33,195 nt of DNA. Origin: Segatella salivae DSM 15606 (GTDB taxonomy: Bacteria; Bacteroidota; Bacteroidia; Bacteroidales; Bacteroidaceae). Positions 22,123 through 29,644 of the stretch are shown one piece after another. The notes under the pieces are model-generated. The model was not told the DNA's origin, did not search any database, and was given only the letters and a program-made list of their open reading frames with translations. Location of the stretch: NCBI RefSeq assembly GCF_000185845.1, contig NZ_GL629647.1, positions 2,695,765 to 2,728,959 on the forward strand, written 5' to 3'. The translations under genes were made by a program, and so were the position numbers. Every line of letters begins with the position of its first letter. The first letter of the stretch is position 1.

Positions 22123-24057
22123 ATGAATAAAAGAATTTTATTGTTATTGTTCATAGCTTTGTCGCTATGCGTGTCGTCATTTGCTATAAATGAAAAGCCG
22201 TTTACTATCCCCGAGGTGAAAGAATGGAAAGGACTTGATGGCTCAATTGCCCTTTCTGGCCGCATCATCTATAAGGGATTAGAAGAAAAGAAAGTGGCAC
22301 AACAGTTGGCCGATGATTATCAACAACTCTTTGGAAAGCAACTAACGCTTGTACAGGATAAGGCACGTAAAGGTGACATTGTATTGAGATTAAAGGCCGA
22401 AAAGGCTTTAGGCGAAGAAGGATATACGATGTCTATACACGACGCTCCTATTCTTTCGGCCAACGATAGCAAAGGACTTTATTGGGCAACACGCACCTTG
22501 TTGCAGCTGCTTGAACAGCATCCGTCCCATGCTTTGCCACGAGGAGAAATTCGAGATACGCCTGATTATCCCTTCCGTGGCGTCATGTTGGACTGTGGTC
22601 GCAAGTATTTTCCAATGTCAATGCTACGCCAGTATGTCAAGATGTTAGCCTATTATAAGATGAATGTCTTTCATATTCATCTGAATGACAATGCCTTTCA
22701 GTGGTTCTATAACAACGATTGGAGTCGCACTCCGGCTGCTTTCCGCTTGGAAAGTGAATGGTTTCCCGGACTAACGGCACGCGATGGGCATTATACAAAG
22801 CATGATTTCATCGCGTTACAACAGCTTGCTGATAGTCTTGGAATAGAGGTAATCCCCGAGATAGATGTACCTGCTCATTGCCTCGCTTTAACGCGGTTTC
22901 GTCCTAATTTGGCCAGTAAGGACTATCCACCCGACCACCTTGATCTCATGAATCCACAGACACAAGCCTTTTGTGACTCGCTGTTTACGGAATATTTGCA
23001 AGGAGAAAATCCTGTCTTTCGTGGCAAATATGTTCATGTTGGCACGGATGAATACTCTAATAAAGACCAGAAAGTCGTTGAGAAGTTCCGCGCTTTCACC
23101 GACCATTACATTCGTTTGGTGGAGAAATATCACCGAAAAGCGGTGATATGGGGACAGCAAACACACGCTAAAGGCACGACACCTATCAAGGTGAAAGACG
23201 TGCTAATGTATGCTTGGTCGAATGATTATTCAAAGCCAGATGAAATGATTAAGCTCGGCTATGACCTTATAAGTATTCCTGATGGACAAGTATATATCGT
23301 GCCAAAAGCTGGTTATTACTATGACTATCTTGACACAAAGCGACTCTATAACACTTGGACTCCAGCGAATATCAATGGTATGCAGTTCCCAGAACGCCAC
23401 AAACAAATTAAAGGAGGGGCTTTCGCGGTGTGGAATGATATAGAAGGTAACGGCATAAGTGATAAGGATGTGCACTATCGCGTGTTACCCGCCATGAAGA
23501 CTTTAGCTACAAAGATGTGGACAGGGGCTAAGCCTTCATTCGATTATGCAACTTTTGTCAGTCGCGGAAAGGCGTTGAGTGAGGCTCCAGGAATGAACTA
23601 TGCAGGACACTATCCCACAGGAGTTGTCTATCAGCAGAAGGTTGTTTCTCCTGAAACGCGTTTGGAATGTCCTCAAATTGGATGGCATTATCGCGTGAGT
23701 TTCGATATTGATGCACGCTCAGAAGCACGCGGAACAACGCTTTTCTACTATGGCGATACCCGCTTTTATCTGTCAGATCCTATTTCCGGGAAACTCGGTT
23801 TCTCGCGTGACGGCTATCTCAACACGTTCGATTATCAGTTCTTTCCTGGTGAGAAAGTACGTGTATCCATTGTTGGTGACAAGGAAAAGACATCACTCTT
23901 TGTTAATAATCACCTCGTAAGTGATTTGCCTGTGCGCAAGATTAACTTCGGAAAGCGTGGTGATATGTATTATATCAGCACCTTAGTCTTTCCATTACAG
24001 CACACAGGAGCCTTTAACAGCCACATCACTAATCTCAAAGTAGAAGGCCTGGAGTGA
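22123..24057 (+). CDS. Exported GH20 hexosaminidase-type enzyme with C-terminal LamG-like domain
   Basis: The ATG at 22123 is preferred over an in-frame TTG three bases upstream. A signal peptide covers residues 1-21 (LSLCVSSFA). Residues about 25-140 are the GH20b-type domain. The barrel carries FRGVMLDCGRKYFP, HIHLNDNAFQ, IPEIDVPAHC and HVGTDE, with Asp309-Glu310 as the catalytic pair. From about residue 500 a jelly-roll domain of LamG type follows (FSRDGYLNTFDYQFFPGEKV). The active-site motif differs from the HIGGDE of the other GH20 here, and the C-terminal domain is different, so the two are not recent duplicates. Substrates could be GlcNAc or GalNAc termini, or lacto-N-biose as in some GH20 enzymes; I cannot decide. 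The gene is monocistronic with a terminator at 24132-24170. Confidence 0.9.
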   Translation: MNKRILLLLFIALSLCVSSFAINEKPFTIPEVKEWKGLDGSIALSGRIIYKGLEEKKVAQQLADDYQQLFGKQLTLVQDKARKGDIVLRLKAEKALGEEGYTMSIHDAPILSANDSKGLYWATRTLLQLLEQHPSHALPRGEIRDTPDYPFRGVMLDCGRKYFPMSMLRQYVKMLAYYKMNVFHIHLNDNAFQWFYNNDWSRTPAAFRLESEWFPGLTARDGHYTKHDFIALQQLADSLGIEVIPEIDVPAHCLALTRFRPNLASKDYPPDHLDLMNPQTQAFCDSLFTEYLQGENPVFRGKYVHVGTDEYSNKDQKVVEKFRAFTDHYIRLVEKYHRKAVIWGQQTHAKGTTPIKVKDVLMYAWSNDYSKPDEMIKLGYDLISIPDGQVYIVPKAGYYYDYLDTKRLYNTWTPANINGMQFPERHKQIKGGAFAVWNDIEGNGISDKDVHYRVLPAMKTLATKMWTGAKPSFDYATFVSRGKALSEAPGMNYAGHYPTGVVYQQKVVSPETRLECPQIGWHYRVSFDIDARSEARGTTLFYYGDTRFYLSDPISGKLGFSRDGYLNTFDYQFFPGEKVRVSIVGDKEKTSLFVNNHLVSDLPVRKINFGKRGDMYYISTLVFPLQHTGAFNSHITNLKVEGLE

Positions 24058-24131
24058 CGAATTATGGGCAGTTTTGCTTGATTTCAGTCCGCCGTTAAGT
24101 GCGATTGAATATGTCTTTTTTTATGAAACAC

Positions 24132-24170
24132 ACGACAGTTCGCTTCTCTTGATGAGAAGGGGGCTGTCGT
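24132..24170 (+). terminator. Terminator of the second GH20 gene
   Basis: ACGACAG at 24132-24138 pairs with CTGTCGT at 24164-24170, and CTTCTC/GAGAAG pair inside. TTCTTTTTG follows. It lies about 75 bases after the GH20 stop. Confidence 0.8.
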
Positions 24171-24223
24171 TTCTTTTTGTGCCTGCCAATTCCTTGATTT
24201 GCAGTCAGCTATAAAAGGTCTCA

Positions 24224-24311
24224 TGATTTGAGTCATTTCATGCGCTGATTTGCATCATTTTATCGCGCAAAACAAGTCTAATGACACGCCGCTTTGCATC
24301 AAATCATTTTG
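24224..24311 (+). repeat. 22-bp-period degenerate tandem array D (4 units)
   Basis: Units begin at 24224, 24246, 24268 and 24290, each 22 bases. The second carries the family core TGCATCATTTT, the first TGATTTGAGTCATTT, and the fourth TTTGCATCA. A further TGATTTGCAGTCAG lies 29 bases before the first unit, out of phase. The orientation is the same as in arrays B and C. Confidence 0.75.
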
Positions 24312-24340
24312 TCATTTGCTATGGAGTCCTCAAAGAAACC

Positions 24341-24601
24341 ATAACACCTACGGCGTGGAAACATTTCTGTTGTACTATGTTTAATGTCAACCCGCTTGAA
24401 AAAGGTACAACACTTACAGCGTTGTTCCCCACACAACACGCACACTCCCAGGGTAGTCTGCACTATCGTTTGACAACCCTGGGCTATCAAAGGTACAACG
24501 CTTACAGCGTTGATTCACACATTCCATGATACAATTAATTTCATTCAATAACTTGATTTAATGGTGCATTAAATGGAAATACATAACACCTACGGCGTGG
24601 A
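24341..24601. repeat. Cluster of REP-like palindromic repeats
   Basis: Three short elements alternate. ATAACACCTACGGCGTGGA occurs identically at 24341-24359 and 24583-24601. AAGGTACAAC(A/G)CTTACAG followed by CGTTG occurs at 24402-24424 and 24490-24512, differing at one base; in the second copy CAACGC and GCGTTG form a hairpin. Between these, CCCAGGGTAGTC at 24447-24458 pairs with 24472-24483 at 11 of 12 positions. This resembles the dispersed REP/BIME-type intergenic repeats of Bacteroidetes. No associated transposase gene is in the window. Confidence 0.75.
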
Positions 24602-24626
24602 TTCATATATTTCACAACATAATTTG

Positions 24627-24657
24627 CTTGTTTTCTGATTTTTTTTCTTTATATTTG
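24627..24657 (+). promoter_or_regulatory. Promoter of the seven-gene envelope operon
   Basis: TTG at 24628-24630, then 19 bases, then TATATTTG at 24650-24657, matching the Bacteroidetes promoter consensus. The predicted transcription start near 24664 supports ATG 24684 over the upstream in-frame TTG at 24663. Confidence 0.75.
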
Positions 24658-24683
24658 TCACGTTGATTTTTAATATTTCGGAT

Positions 24684-25574
24684 ATGCTTAAAAAGTCATT
24701 TCTTTTATGTTTTACATGTCTTTGTAGCCTCATGGCATGGGGACAGTCCAAAGACTATGCACATTTTCAAGCGTTGTTAAATCGAAAAGACACGGCAGCA
24801 CTGCGCAAATTCATCCCCCAGTGGGAACAAAGAGCGGGACAATCAGGTGATATCTATGCTGCTTGGTGCAATCTTTTGTTGATGGAAGCACGCCATGAAG
24901 TGTTGCAACTCTCGGCAGATACGGCGGTAAATAACGGGCTTTTGCTGACAGATTCAACCGGAAATAAGGCCGGATCTATTACAGATCAGGTGTACTATGA
25001 TGCGAAAACCATGCACAAACTCTACCAAAAGTTTGCTGAAGGCTTGGCAAAACATCCCGACAGACTTGATCTTTGGTTTGGTAAAATCCATGTGCAGCTG
25101 CTTGAAAACCATTCAAAAGAGGCTGTTGAAACGATGAAACAAGTGATCGATCGCTCGGTGATTAATCACCAAAAATGGCTTTGGACAAACGATAAGTCTA
25201 CTCCTTCGGCTCCTGAAGAGTTCTTCTTCTCAACGCTGCAAGACTATTTTCGTCAGCTCTATGATGCGCAAGAAGATGATGTTAACATGAGTTTTGTTGA
25301 CCATGTGCTAAAGAATTATCCCAAGAACATTTACTTTTTAAACAATAAAGCGGCGTTGTTGTCTGTAAAAGGAGAGAAGCAAGAGGCTTTAAAAGTATTG
25401 CTTCAACTCTACCAATTGGCGCCCGATGATGACATTGTTGTAGCTAATATTGCCACCCTTTCTAAGGAAACCGGCAACAAGAAACAAGCTGAGGAGTTCT
25501 ATAAAAAGCTCTTGAAGAGCACAAACGAGGATATTCGCAATGAAGCTAAGCATGAGTTGGGCGTAAAAGATTAG
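24684..25574 (+). CDS. Exported TPR-type protein of unknown function
   Basis: The start at 24684 gives a signal peptide (MLKKSFLLCFTCLCSLMAWG, cleavage near GQS). The mature 276 residues are helical. The C-terminal part, from about residue 205, has two to three TPR-like helix pairs, for example YPKNIYFLNNKAALLSVKGE and TGNKKQAEEFYKKLL. The middle section contains LAKHPDRLDLWFGKIHVQLL, also TPR-like. TPR arrays mediate protein binding, so an envelope scaffold role is plausible, but I do not recognise a specific family. It is the first gene of a seven-gene run with its own promoter, 30 bases before a lipoprotein gene. Confidence 0.8.
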   Translation: MLKKSFLLCFTCLCSLMAWGQSKDYAHFQALLNRKDTAALRKFIPQWEQRAGQSGDIYAAWCNLLLMEARHEVLQLSADTAVNNGLLLTDSTGNKAGSITDQVYYDAKTMHKLYQKFAEGLAKHPDRLDLWFGKIHVQLLENHSKEAVETMKQVIDRSVINHQKWLWTNDKSTPSAPEEFFFSTLQDYFRQLYDAQEDDVNMSFVDHVLKNYPKNIYFLNNKAALLSVKGEKQEALKVLLQLYQLAPDDDIVVANIATLSKETGNKKQAEEFYKKLLKSTNEDIRNEAKHELGVKD

Positions 25575-25604
25575 TGGAATCATTGATGAAAAAGCGTTTT
25601 TAAG

Positions 25605-26561
25605 ATGAAGAGAATCAAAGTCTTTGGTTTGTGCTTTGCGTTTACTTGCCTTTTGGTTGGCTGTCAATCTACATCTATTCGACCAGAAGTTGAGCGCATT
25701 ATCCAGCGGATTGGCAGGTCGTATACGCCGGGACCGGTGGGCTACGAGGGCCGATTGACACATCAAGATAAGTTTATCGACACCTTGGAACAAGTGGCTA
25801 CGGTTGATGAACTCTATCAGATAGCAGCCTCAGATAGCGTGCCAATGGCGCGTTATGCAGCCTTTATTGCGCTCTTGAGAAAGCGTCCTGACATGGCCAA
25901 AAACCTTGCTTTGTTAGATATACAGAATCAAAGCATAGTGCCAGCTCAATATGGTTGTAGTGGTTATGAAGAGCCGTTGGCTAATCTTCGCATAGAAATC
26001 CTTCAGCGAAAAGGCCGACAATATGGGCTGACCAAAGCCGATTCTGTGGCTATTGATAGTTGTATCTTGTTTGCTTCTAATGCCAAACATATAGATTATC
26101 TCAGGCATTTGTTATGGCGAATGCCGCCACATCGCGCCTATTATCAACGTGTAAAAGCGCTCTTCTTAAACGACCATTACATCGAAGCCTTAGTCACTTT
26201 AGCGCGTTATCGCAAGCCCGAAGACGTGCAATACGTATTAGATGCACTCCACGGAAGAGTGGAAAATCCTATTGATGTTGAGGCTTATAGAGTCGATTAT
26301 GAACATATTTATGCACCAAGTACCACGATATGGGAGAAGATTCAGCGTTGGATTCACCCCGAAAATCAATCTGTTGAACCTTATAGATGGTTTGATATGT
26401 TAGATGATATCCATGCACGTTGGAAGTATATTCCTGAAGATGACAACTATAACAATCGTGAAAGTGTGAGGGAATATGCCTTGCAATGCGTAGTCGAAAA
26501 TCCCGATGTGCCGGCTTATAAGCCTTATCTTAAAGCAGCAAAAGCCTACCGCAATAGGTAA
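25605..26561 (+). CDS. Lipoprotein of unknown function, possibly HEAT-like
   Basis: The 318-aa protein has a clear lipoprotein signal with lipobox LLVGC (cysteine at residue 20). The mature part is alpha-helical and suggests repeated helix pairs, for example MARYAAFIALLRKRPDMAKN and YIEALVTLARYRKPEDVQYV, in the manner of HEAT-type repeats. GYEGRLTHQDKFIDTLEQ and the acidic, Trp-rich end (IWEKIQRWIHPE, RWFDMLDDIHARW) are other visible traits. I do not recognise the family. It is second in the operon, with short gaps on both sides (30 and 34 bases), so it probably works with the TPR protein at the inner or outer membrane. Confidence 0.75.
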   Translation: MKRIKVFGLCFAFTCLLVGCQSTSIRPEVERIIQRIGRSYTPGPVGYEGRLTHQDKFIDTLEQVATVDELYQIAASDSVPMARYAAFIALLRKRPDMAKNLALLDIQNQSIVPAQYGCSGYEEPLANLRIEILQRKGRQYGLTKADSVAIDSCILFASNAKHIDYLRHLLWRMPPHRAYYQRVKALFLNDHYIEALVTLARYRKPEDVQYVLDALHGRVENPIDVEAYRVDYEHIYAPSTTIWEKIQRWIHPENQSVEPYRWFDMLDDIHARWKYIPEDDNYNNRESVREYALQCVVENPDVPAYKPYLKAAKAYRNR

Positions 26562-26595
26562 ACGGGCTATGATTCAGACTTTAATGTGTGTTGAT

Positions 26596-26973
26596 ATGAA
26601 AGAAAAGAGTACTTTTTTCATGGTGGCTTTTGTAGTTGTTGTGCTCACCGCTTGTGCCACTTCAAGGCGGCAATTAGCTTTAAGTGGCACACCTTTGGCT
26701 GTAGATAGTGTTACAACAAAAAGCGATACGGCAGTTGACCGCACACTAATTATCTATTATGATCGCAGTATTGGCAAGCAAGCGCTATTGAATTTTGTGC
26801 GTATTAAGCAGTGTAAGCTCATCTATAATTACGTTAATTTCAATGCCATTGCCATTCGTTTGGCTCCGCAACTTGACAAGAAAAAGACGATAAACGAGCT
26901 TCGGGAAATGAAAGGAGTGCTGCAAGTTGCAGAAGATCGTGTGTTACATTTAGACGAACATCGCCTCGATTGA
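26596..26973 (+). CDS. Small lipoprotein with possible I9-like (subtilisin propeptide) fold
   Basis: ATG 26596 is chosen because a lipoprotein signal follows directly (MKEKSTFFMVAFVVVVLTAC, cysteine at residue 20). A longer in-frame opening at 26506 would overlap the previous gene. The mature domain of about 105 residues has the order of the peptidase S8 propeptide/inhibitor I9 fold: a first strand TLIIYYDRS, a helix, KLIYNYVNFNAIAIRLAP, a helix KKTINELREMKGV, and a final strand LQVAEDRVLHLDE. The FNAIAI and V..AEDR segments are the best matches. No protease domain is attached, so a stand-alone inhibitor or binding module is possible. This fold call is by eye only. It is third in the operon. 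Confidence 0.65.
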   Translation: MKEKSTFFMVAFVVVVLTACATSRRQLALSGTPLAVDSVTTKSDTAVDRTLIIYYDRSIGKQALLNFVRIKQCKLIYNYVNFNAIAIRLAPQLDKKKTINELREMKGVLQVAEDRVLHLDEHRLD

Positions 26974-26994
26974 CCATTCAAAGTATAAGTAAAG

Positions 26995-28008
26995 ATGAAC
27001 TTCATGAAGCATATAGACAAAATACTTTTTGTTATAGGAGCAATTGCTTTCGGTCTTTCTTTCCTTGATTCTAACGATCGTCAGGGGCTTATTTTGGGCA
27101 TATCATTCATGCTTCCACTGCTCATTAACTGGTTTTTTGAGCTCGAAATCGTGGGAAGGTGGACCTTGCGACATTGGCGACTGATAGATGTGATGCGACA
27201 AATAGGGCTCGTTTTACTCATTATCTTTTGGTTATTGTTTGTTTGGTTAATGGCTTTGGGGACAATGAATGCCCGTCCTCATGACTTAATGCCCTTTGTT
27301 GTGGTCGTACTTGCTGGGCTGTTTACCCTCTATGCCTACCGTCATTACTTTATGTTTTGGCGCTATCGGCATTGGTTTTTCCGTCAGGAGAAGACGATAA
27401 CCAGCCGAATTGATGGTGGCTGGGGATGCTTTGGACAGGCTTCAAACACATGGTTTGAATATAAAATTAAAGAAAATCATGTTGTTATTGCAAAGCATTA
27501 CCTTCGTTTGGAGCCTTCTTTATCTGATGAAAAGCTAAGGATGTTGCGGGCAGAAGTGGCCCAAACATTAGCAGCATGGCCTCATATTGTAACATTGAAT
27601 GAGACAATAGAGAGCGACTTTTTAGTTTCGTTTGAAATGAAAATCATGCGAAGTGATTTGTCAAAAGCACTTCTTGGTGCGCTTTATGACCTTTGTTTGC
27701 GACTTGAAAAGCTGCAATATCACGGGGCATATTACTTTCATGACACGACAAGTTTTAGTGGAGAGCTTTGGGAAAAGATAGAGAATGGAAATCTGACAGC
27801 CTGGGTTTATCGGCAAGATGAGCACTGGTGGGGACAGGAACAACATGATTTTTACGAATATCCTGATGACCTTCCCGAAGAAGTTAACGACGAACTCTGT
27901 TGCTATGATGATGGCTTTATTGATTGTCTTATTACAGATCAGATAATCACGGAAGCCGAGTGGAAACAGGTTTGGGATGAAGCGAGAAAACAGATTACAA
28001 TAAATTAA
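26995..28008 (+). CDS. Multi-pass membrane protein with large cytoplasmic C-terminal domain
   Basis: The 337-aa protein has about four membrane spans in residues 8-120 (FVIGAIAFGLSFL, LGISFMLPLLINWFF, QIGLVLLIIFWLLFVWLMAL, FVVVVLAGLFTLYAY). A soluble domain of about 210 residues follows, beginning with an Arg/Trp-rich stretch (FWRYRHWFFRQE). The soluble part has many acidic and aromatic residues, including FYEYPDDLPEEVNDELCC. I do not recognise the family. A second ATG three codons in (27004) is an equally good start. It starts 21 bases after the small lipoprotein gene and ends 4 bases before the next gene, so translation of the two is likely coupled. Confidence 0.75.
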   Translation: MNFMKHIDKILFVIGAIAFGLSFLDSNDRQGLILGISFMLPLLINWFFELEIVGRWTLRHWRLIDVMRQIGLVLLIIFWLLFVWLMALGTMNARPHDLMPFVVVVLAGLFTLYAYRHYFMFWRYRHWFFRQEKTITSRIDGGWGCFGQASNTWFEYKIKENHVVIAKHYLRLEPSLSDEKLRMLRAEVAQTLAAWPHIVTLNETIESDFLVSFEMKIMRSDLSKALLGALYDLCLRLEKLQYHGAYYFHDTTSFSGELWEKIENGNLTAWVYRQDEHWWGQEQHDFYEYPDDLPEEVNDELCCYDDGFIDCLITDQIITEAEWKQVWDEARKQITIN

Positions 28009-28012
28009 GTGT

Positions 28013-28618
28013 ATGGGAATAGGGTTTACTATCGTGATTTGGGGAATAATATTCTCTGTGTTGGCTGTTGTCTTAGGAATTTTAGCAGCTCTTGGCGTTC
28101 GTATTTGCTGTAAACCAAAAGGAAGAGGGCAAAAAATGGTGTTGGCATTCCTTACTCCCGGACTGGCAATCTTTGTTTATGCAGTGTGCAGTGTGCTTTA
28201 TATGGCCATGATTTCCATCGTGTTTCATGTAGATTTAGGCATTGGTGATGGCTGGTATGTGCCATTAAATAAAGTTTATTCCCTGTCTTCTGTCGACTAT
28301 CCGGAGAACGGATCGATTACCAAAGGAAACGAAGTTGTGTTAGCACCTGTGACCAAAGTGCAGGTTGTTGGCCATCGGGTGATAGGTAAGGGCGAACAAA
28401 AGTATTTCATCTTTGACTTAAACACGGGGAAGGTTTCCTATGCAGCAAGTATTCAGATGCTGCAGAAACAAATGCACTTAGCTAAGATTGACTTGGTGGA
28501 TAATAATACGTTCTATTGGGAAAAGCGTAAAACGGCCTATATCATCGGTGGTGTTTTATGTCTGATGATAACGTTGTTGGTGGTTGTTGGCTATTGGAAA
28601 GTAGGACTGTATAAATAG
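28013..28618 (+). CDS. Membrane protein of unknown function
   Basis: The 201-aa protein has two N-terminal membrane spans (residues about 4-28 and 45-68). An extracytoplasmic loop domain of about 100 residues comes next, with ENGSITKGNEVVLAPVTKVQ and KYFIFDLNTGKVSYAAS, and a final span (about 174-196). The loop looks like a small beta domain. No known family is recognised. The 4-base gap after the previous gene indicates that the two are made together and perhaps form a complex in the inner membrane. Confidence 0.7.
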   Translation: MGIGFTIVIWGIIFSVLAVVLGILAALGVRICCKPKGRGQKMVLAFLTPGLAIFVYAVCSVLYMAMISIVFHVDLGIGDGWYVPLNKVYSLSSVDYPENGSITKGNEVVLAPVTKVQVVGHRVIGKGEQKYFIFDLNTGKVSYAASIQMLQKQMHLAKIDLVDNNTFYWEKRKTAYIIGGVLCLMITLLVVVGYWKVGLYK

Positions 28619-28688
28619 AAATAGGGGAGTTGAAAAGCGTAGTTAAAAAATAGAATGTTAGTTTTTAAGTAATAAAAGGAGAAAGAGA

Positions 28689-29366
28689 ATGAATAAAAAC
28701 AATGGAATTTCAGCGTTTAAAATTAGCCAAACGCAACATAAGAGAATGAAGATGGCACTATGGGGGATAGGTATTCTACTTGCTTTTCAAAGCATAATGG
28801 ATCCCCTTTTTCATTCAAGTTCATACAATGTGGTTCTGGTGTTGCTGGTGCCTATACTCAAAAGTAAAGTCTTTTGGTTGCTGTTGAATGGGGCGATAGT
28901 GGCATGTTCGGGTTATATTCTTAATGTATTGCGCGTTGCCTTGAAGCCATTTTCCAAGTGGGCACCTTGGTTTTGTTTGGCTTTTATCTTCATGTTGGCA
29001 CTGAGTTGCATTTTGAATATCATGAATACATGGTACATTATGAACTCCAATTTCAATGAGTTTACAATGGTAAGTACGTTGCAGATGATGCTCATGTGCA
29101 CTTATTGGATGTTGCAAGGCATGTGGTTTGTGTTGGTATGTATCTTAATTTTCAACTTCTCGGGGCGCATAAGAGAAAATGGTTGGGTATTATTTGCACT
29201 CTTATTGATAGAGAAAGTTTGTGATCTTCTATTCATTCGTGTGATTGTAACCTTAGCTTCGATGCCTTGGTTGTTTATTAATTTGTTGACGTCGAGCCTT
29301 TATTTGCTCTTATATTACTTTATTTATAGATGCTTTGAAGTGTCAAACGACGAGGCAATCGCATAG
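28689..29366 (+). CDS. Polytopic membrane protein, possibly DUF2975-like
   Basis: The 225-aa protein is strongly hydrophobic with about six predicted spans, among them ALWGIGILLAFQSIM, VFWLLLNGAIVACSGYIL and LYLLLYYFIYRC. Few charged residues are present outside the N-terminus (SQTQHKRMKM). The general plan, a short tail followed by paired spans with a conserved-looking SGRIRENGWVLF loop, recalls DUF2975 membrane proteins. Those are usually followed by a small XRE-type regulator, which is absent here, so the family assignment is weak. It lies 70 bases after the previous gene and 13 bases before the last small gene of the operon. Confidence 0.65.
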   Translation: MNKNNGISAFKISQTQHKRMKMALWGIGILLAFQSIMDPLFHSSSYNVVLVLLVPILKSKVFWLLLNGAIVACSGYILNVLRVALKPFSKWAPWFCLAFIFMLALSCILNIMNTWYIMNSNFNEFTMVSTLQMMLMCTYWMLQGMWFVLVCILIFNFSGRIRENGWVLFALLLIEKVCDLLFIRVIVTLASMPWLFINLLTSSLYLLLYYFIYRCFEVSNDEAIA

Positions 29367-29379
29367 CGATAGTGAGATC

Positions 29380-29547
29380 ATGATTAAGATATTAAGATTT
29401 ATTTTCTATTTGTTTGTAGCCTTTGTGCTATTTTTTATGTTGCTTTTTAGCTTCGATTCGCCAGCTATAATGGATAATTTGAAGCTCGCAGTACCGATAG
29501 TTCTATTGGCCGTCTTCCTTTTCTGGAGGCTGAGAATGCATCAATAG
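29380..29547 (+). CDS. Small membrane protein (55 aa)
   Basis: ATG 29380 gives a 55-aa product with two hydrophobic spans, IKILRFIFYLFVAFVLFFML (residues 2-21) and AVPIVLLAVFLFW in the second half, and a short basic tail (RLRMHQ). An in-frame start at 29335 would overlap the previous gene and adds a polar, unlikely leader. No family is recognised. It is the last gene before a strong terminator. Small size lowers confidence, but position and composition fit a real operon member. Confidence 0.6.
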   Translation: MIKILRFIFYLFVAFVLFFMLLFSFDSPAIMDNLKLAVPIVLLAVFLFWRLRMHQ

Positions 29548-29586
29548 GAAACACGCTTGTGTGCTTTTGTATGAAGGTACGTATCA

Positions 29587-29626
29587 AAAAAATGCTGTCA
29601 GAGACTTATTTCTGACAGCATTTTTT
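29587..29626. terminator. Strong bidirectional terminator
   Basis: A perfect 15-bp stem, AAAAAATGCTGTCAG at 29587-29601 with CTGACAGCATTTTTT at 29612-29626, has a 10-base loop and T runs on both strands. It ends the plus-strand envelope operon and the minus-strand GH84 gene, whose stop is 19 bases away. Confidence 0.95.
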
Positions 29627-29644
29627 ATCAGTTTGCTTTATGAT

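Noticed and set aside
24281..24529. 82-codon plus-strand frame
   Set aside because: It runs through the repeat array and REP-like palindromes, which fully explain the sequence.
26506..26595. Longer start for the I9-like lipoprotein at 26506
   Set aside because: It overlaps the preceding gene by over 50 bases and would bury the lipoprotein signal.
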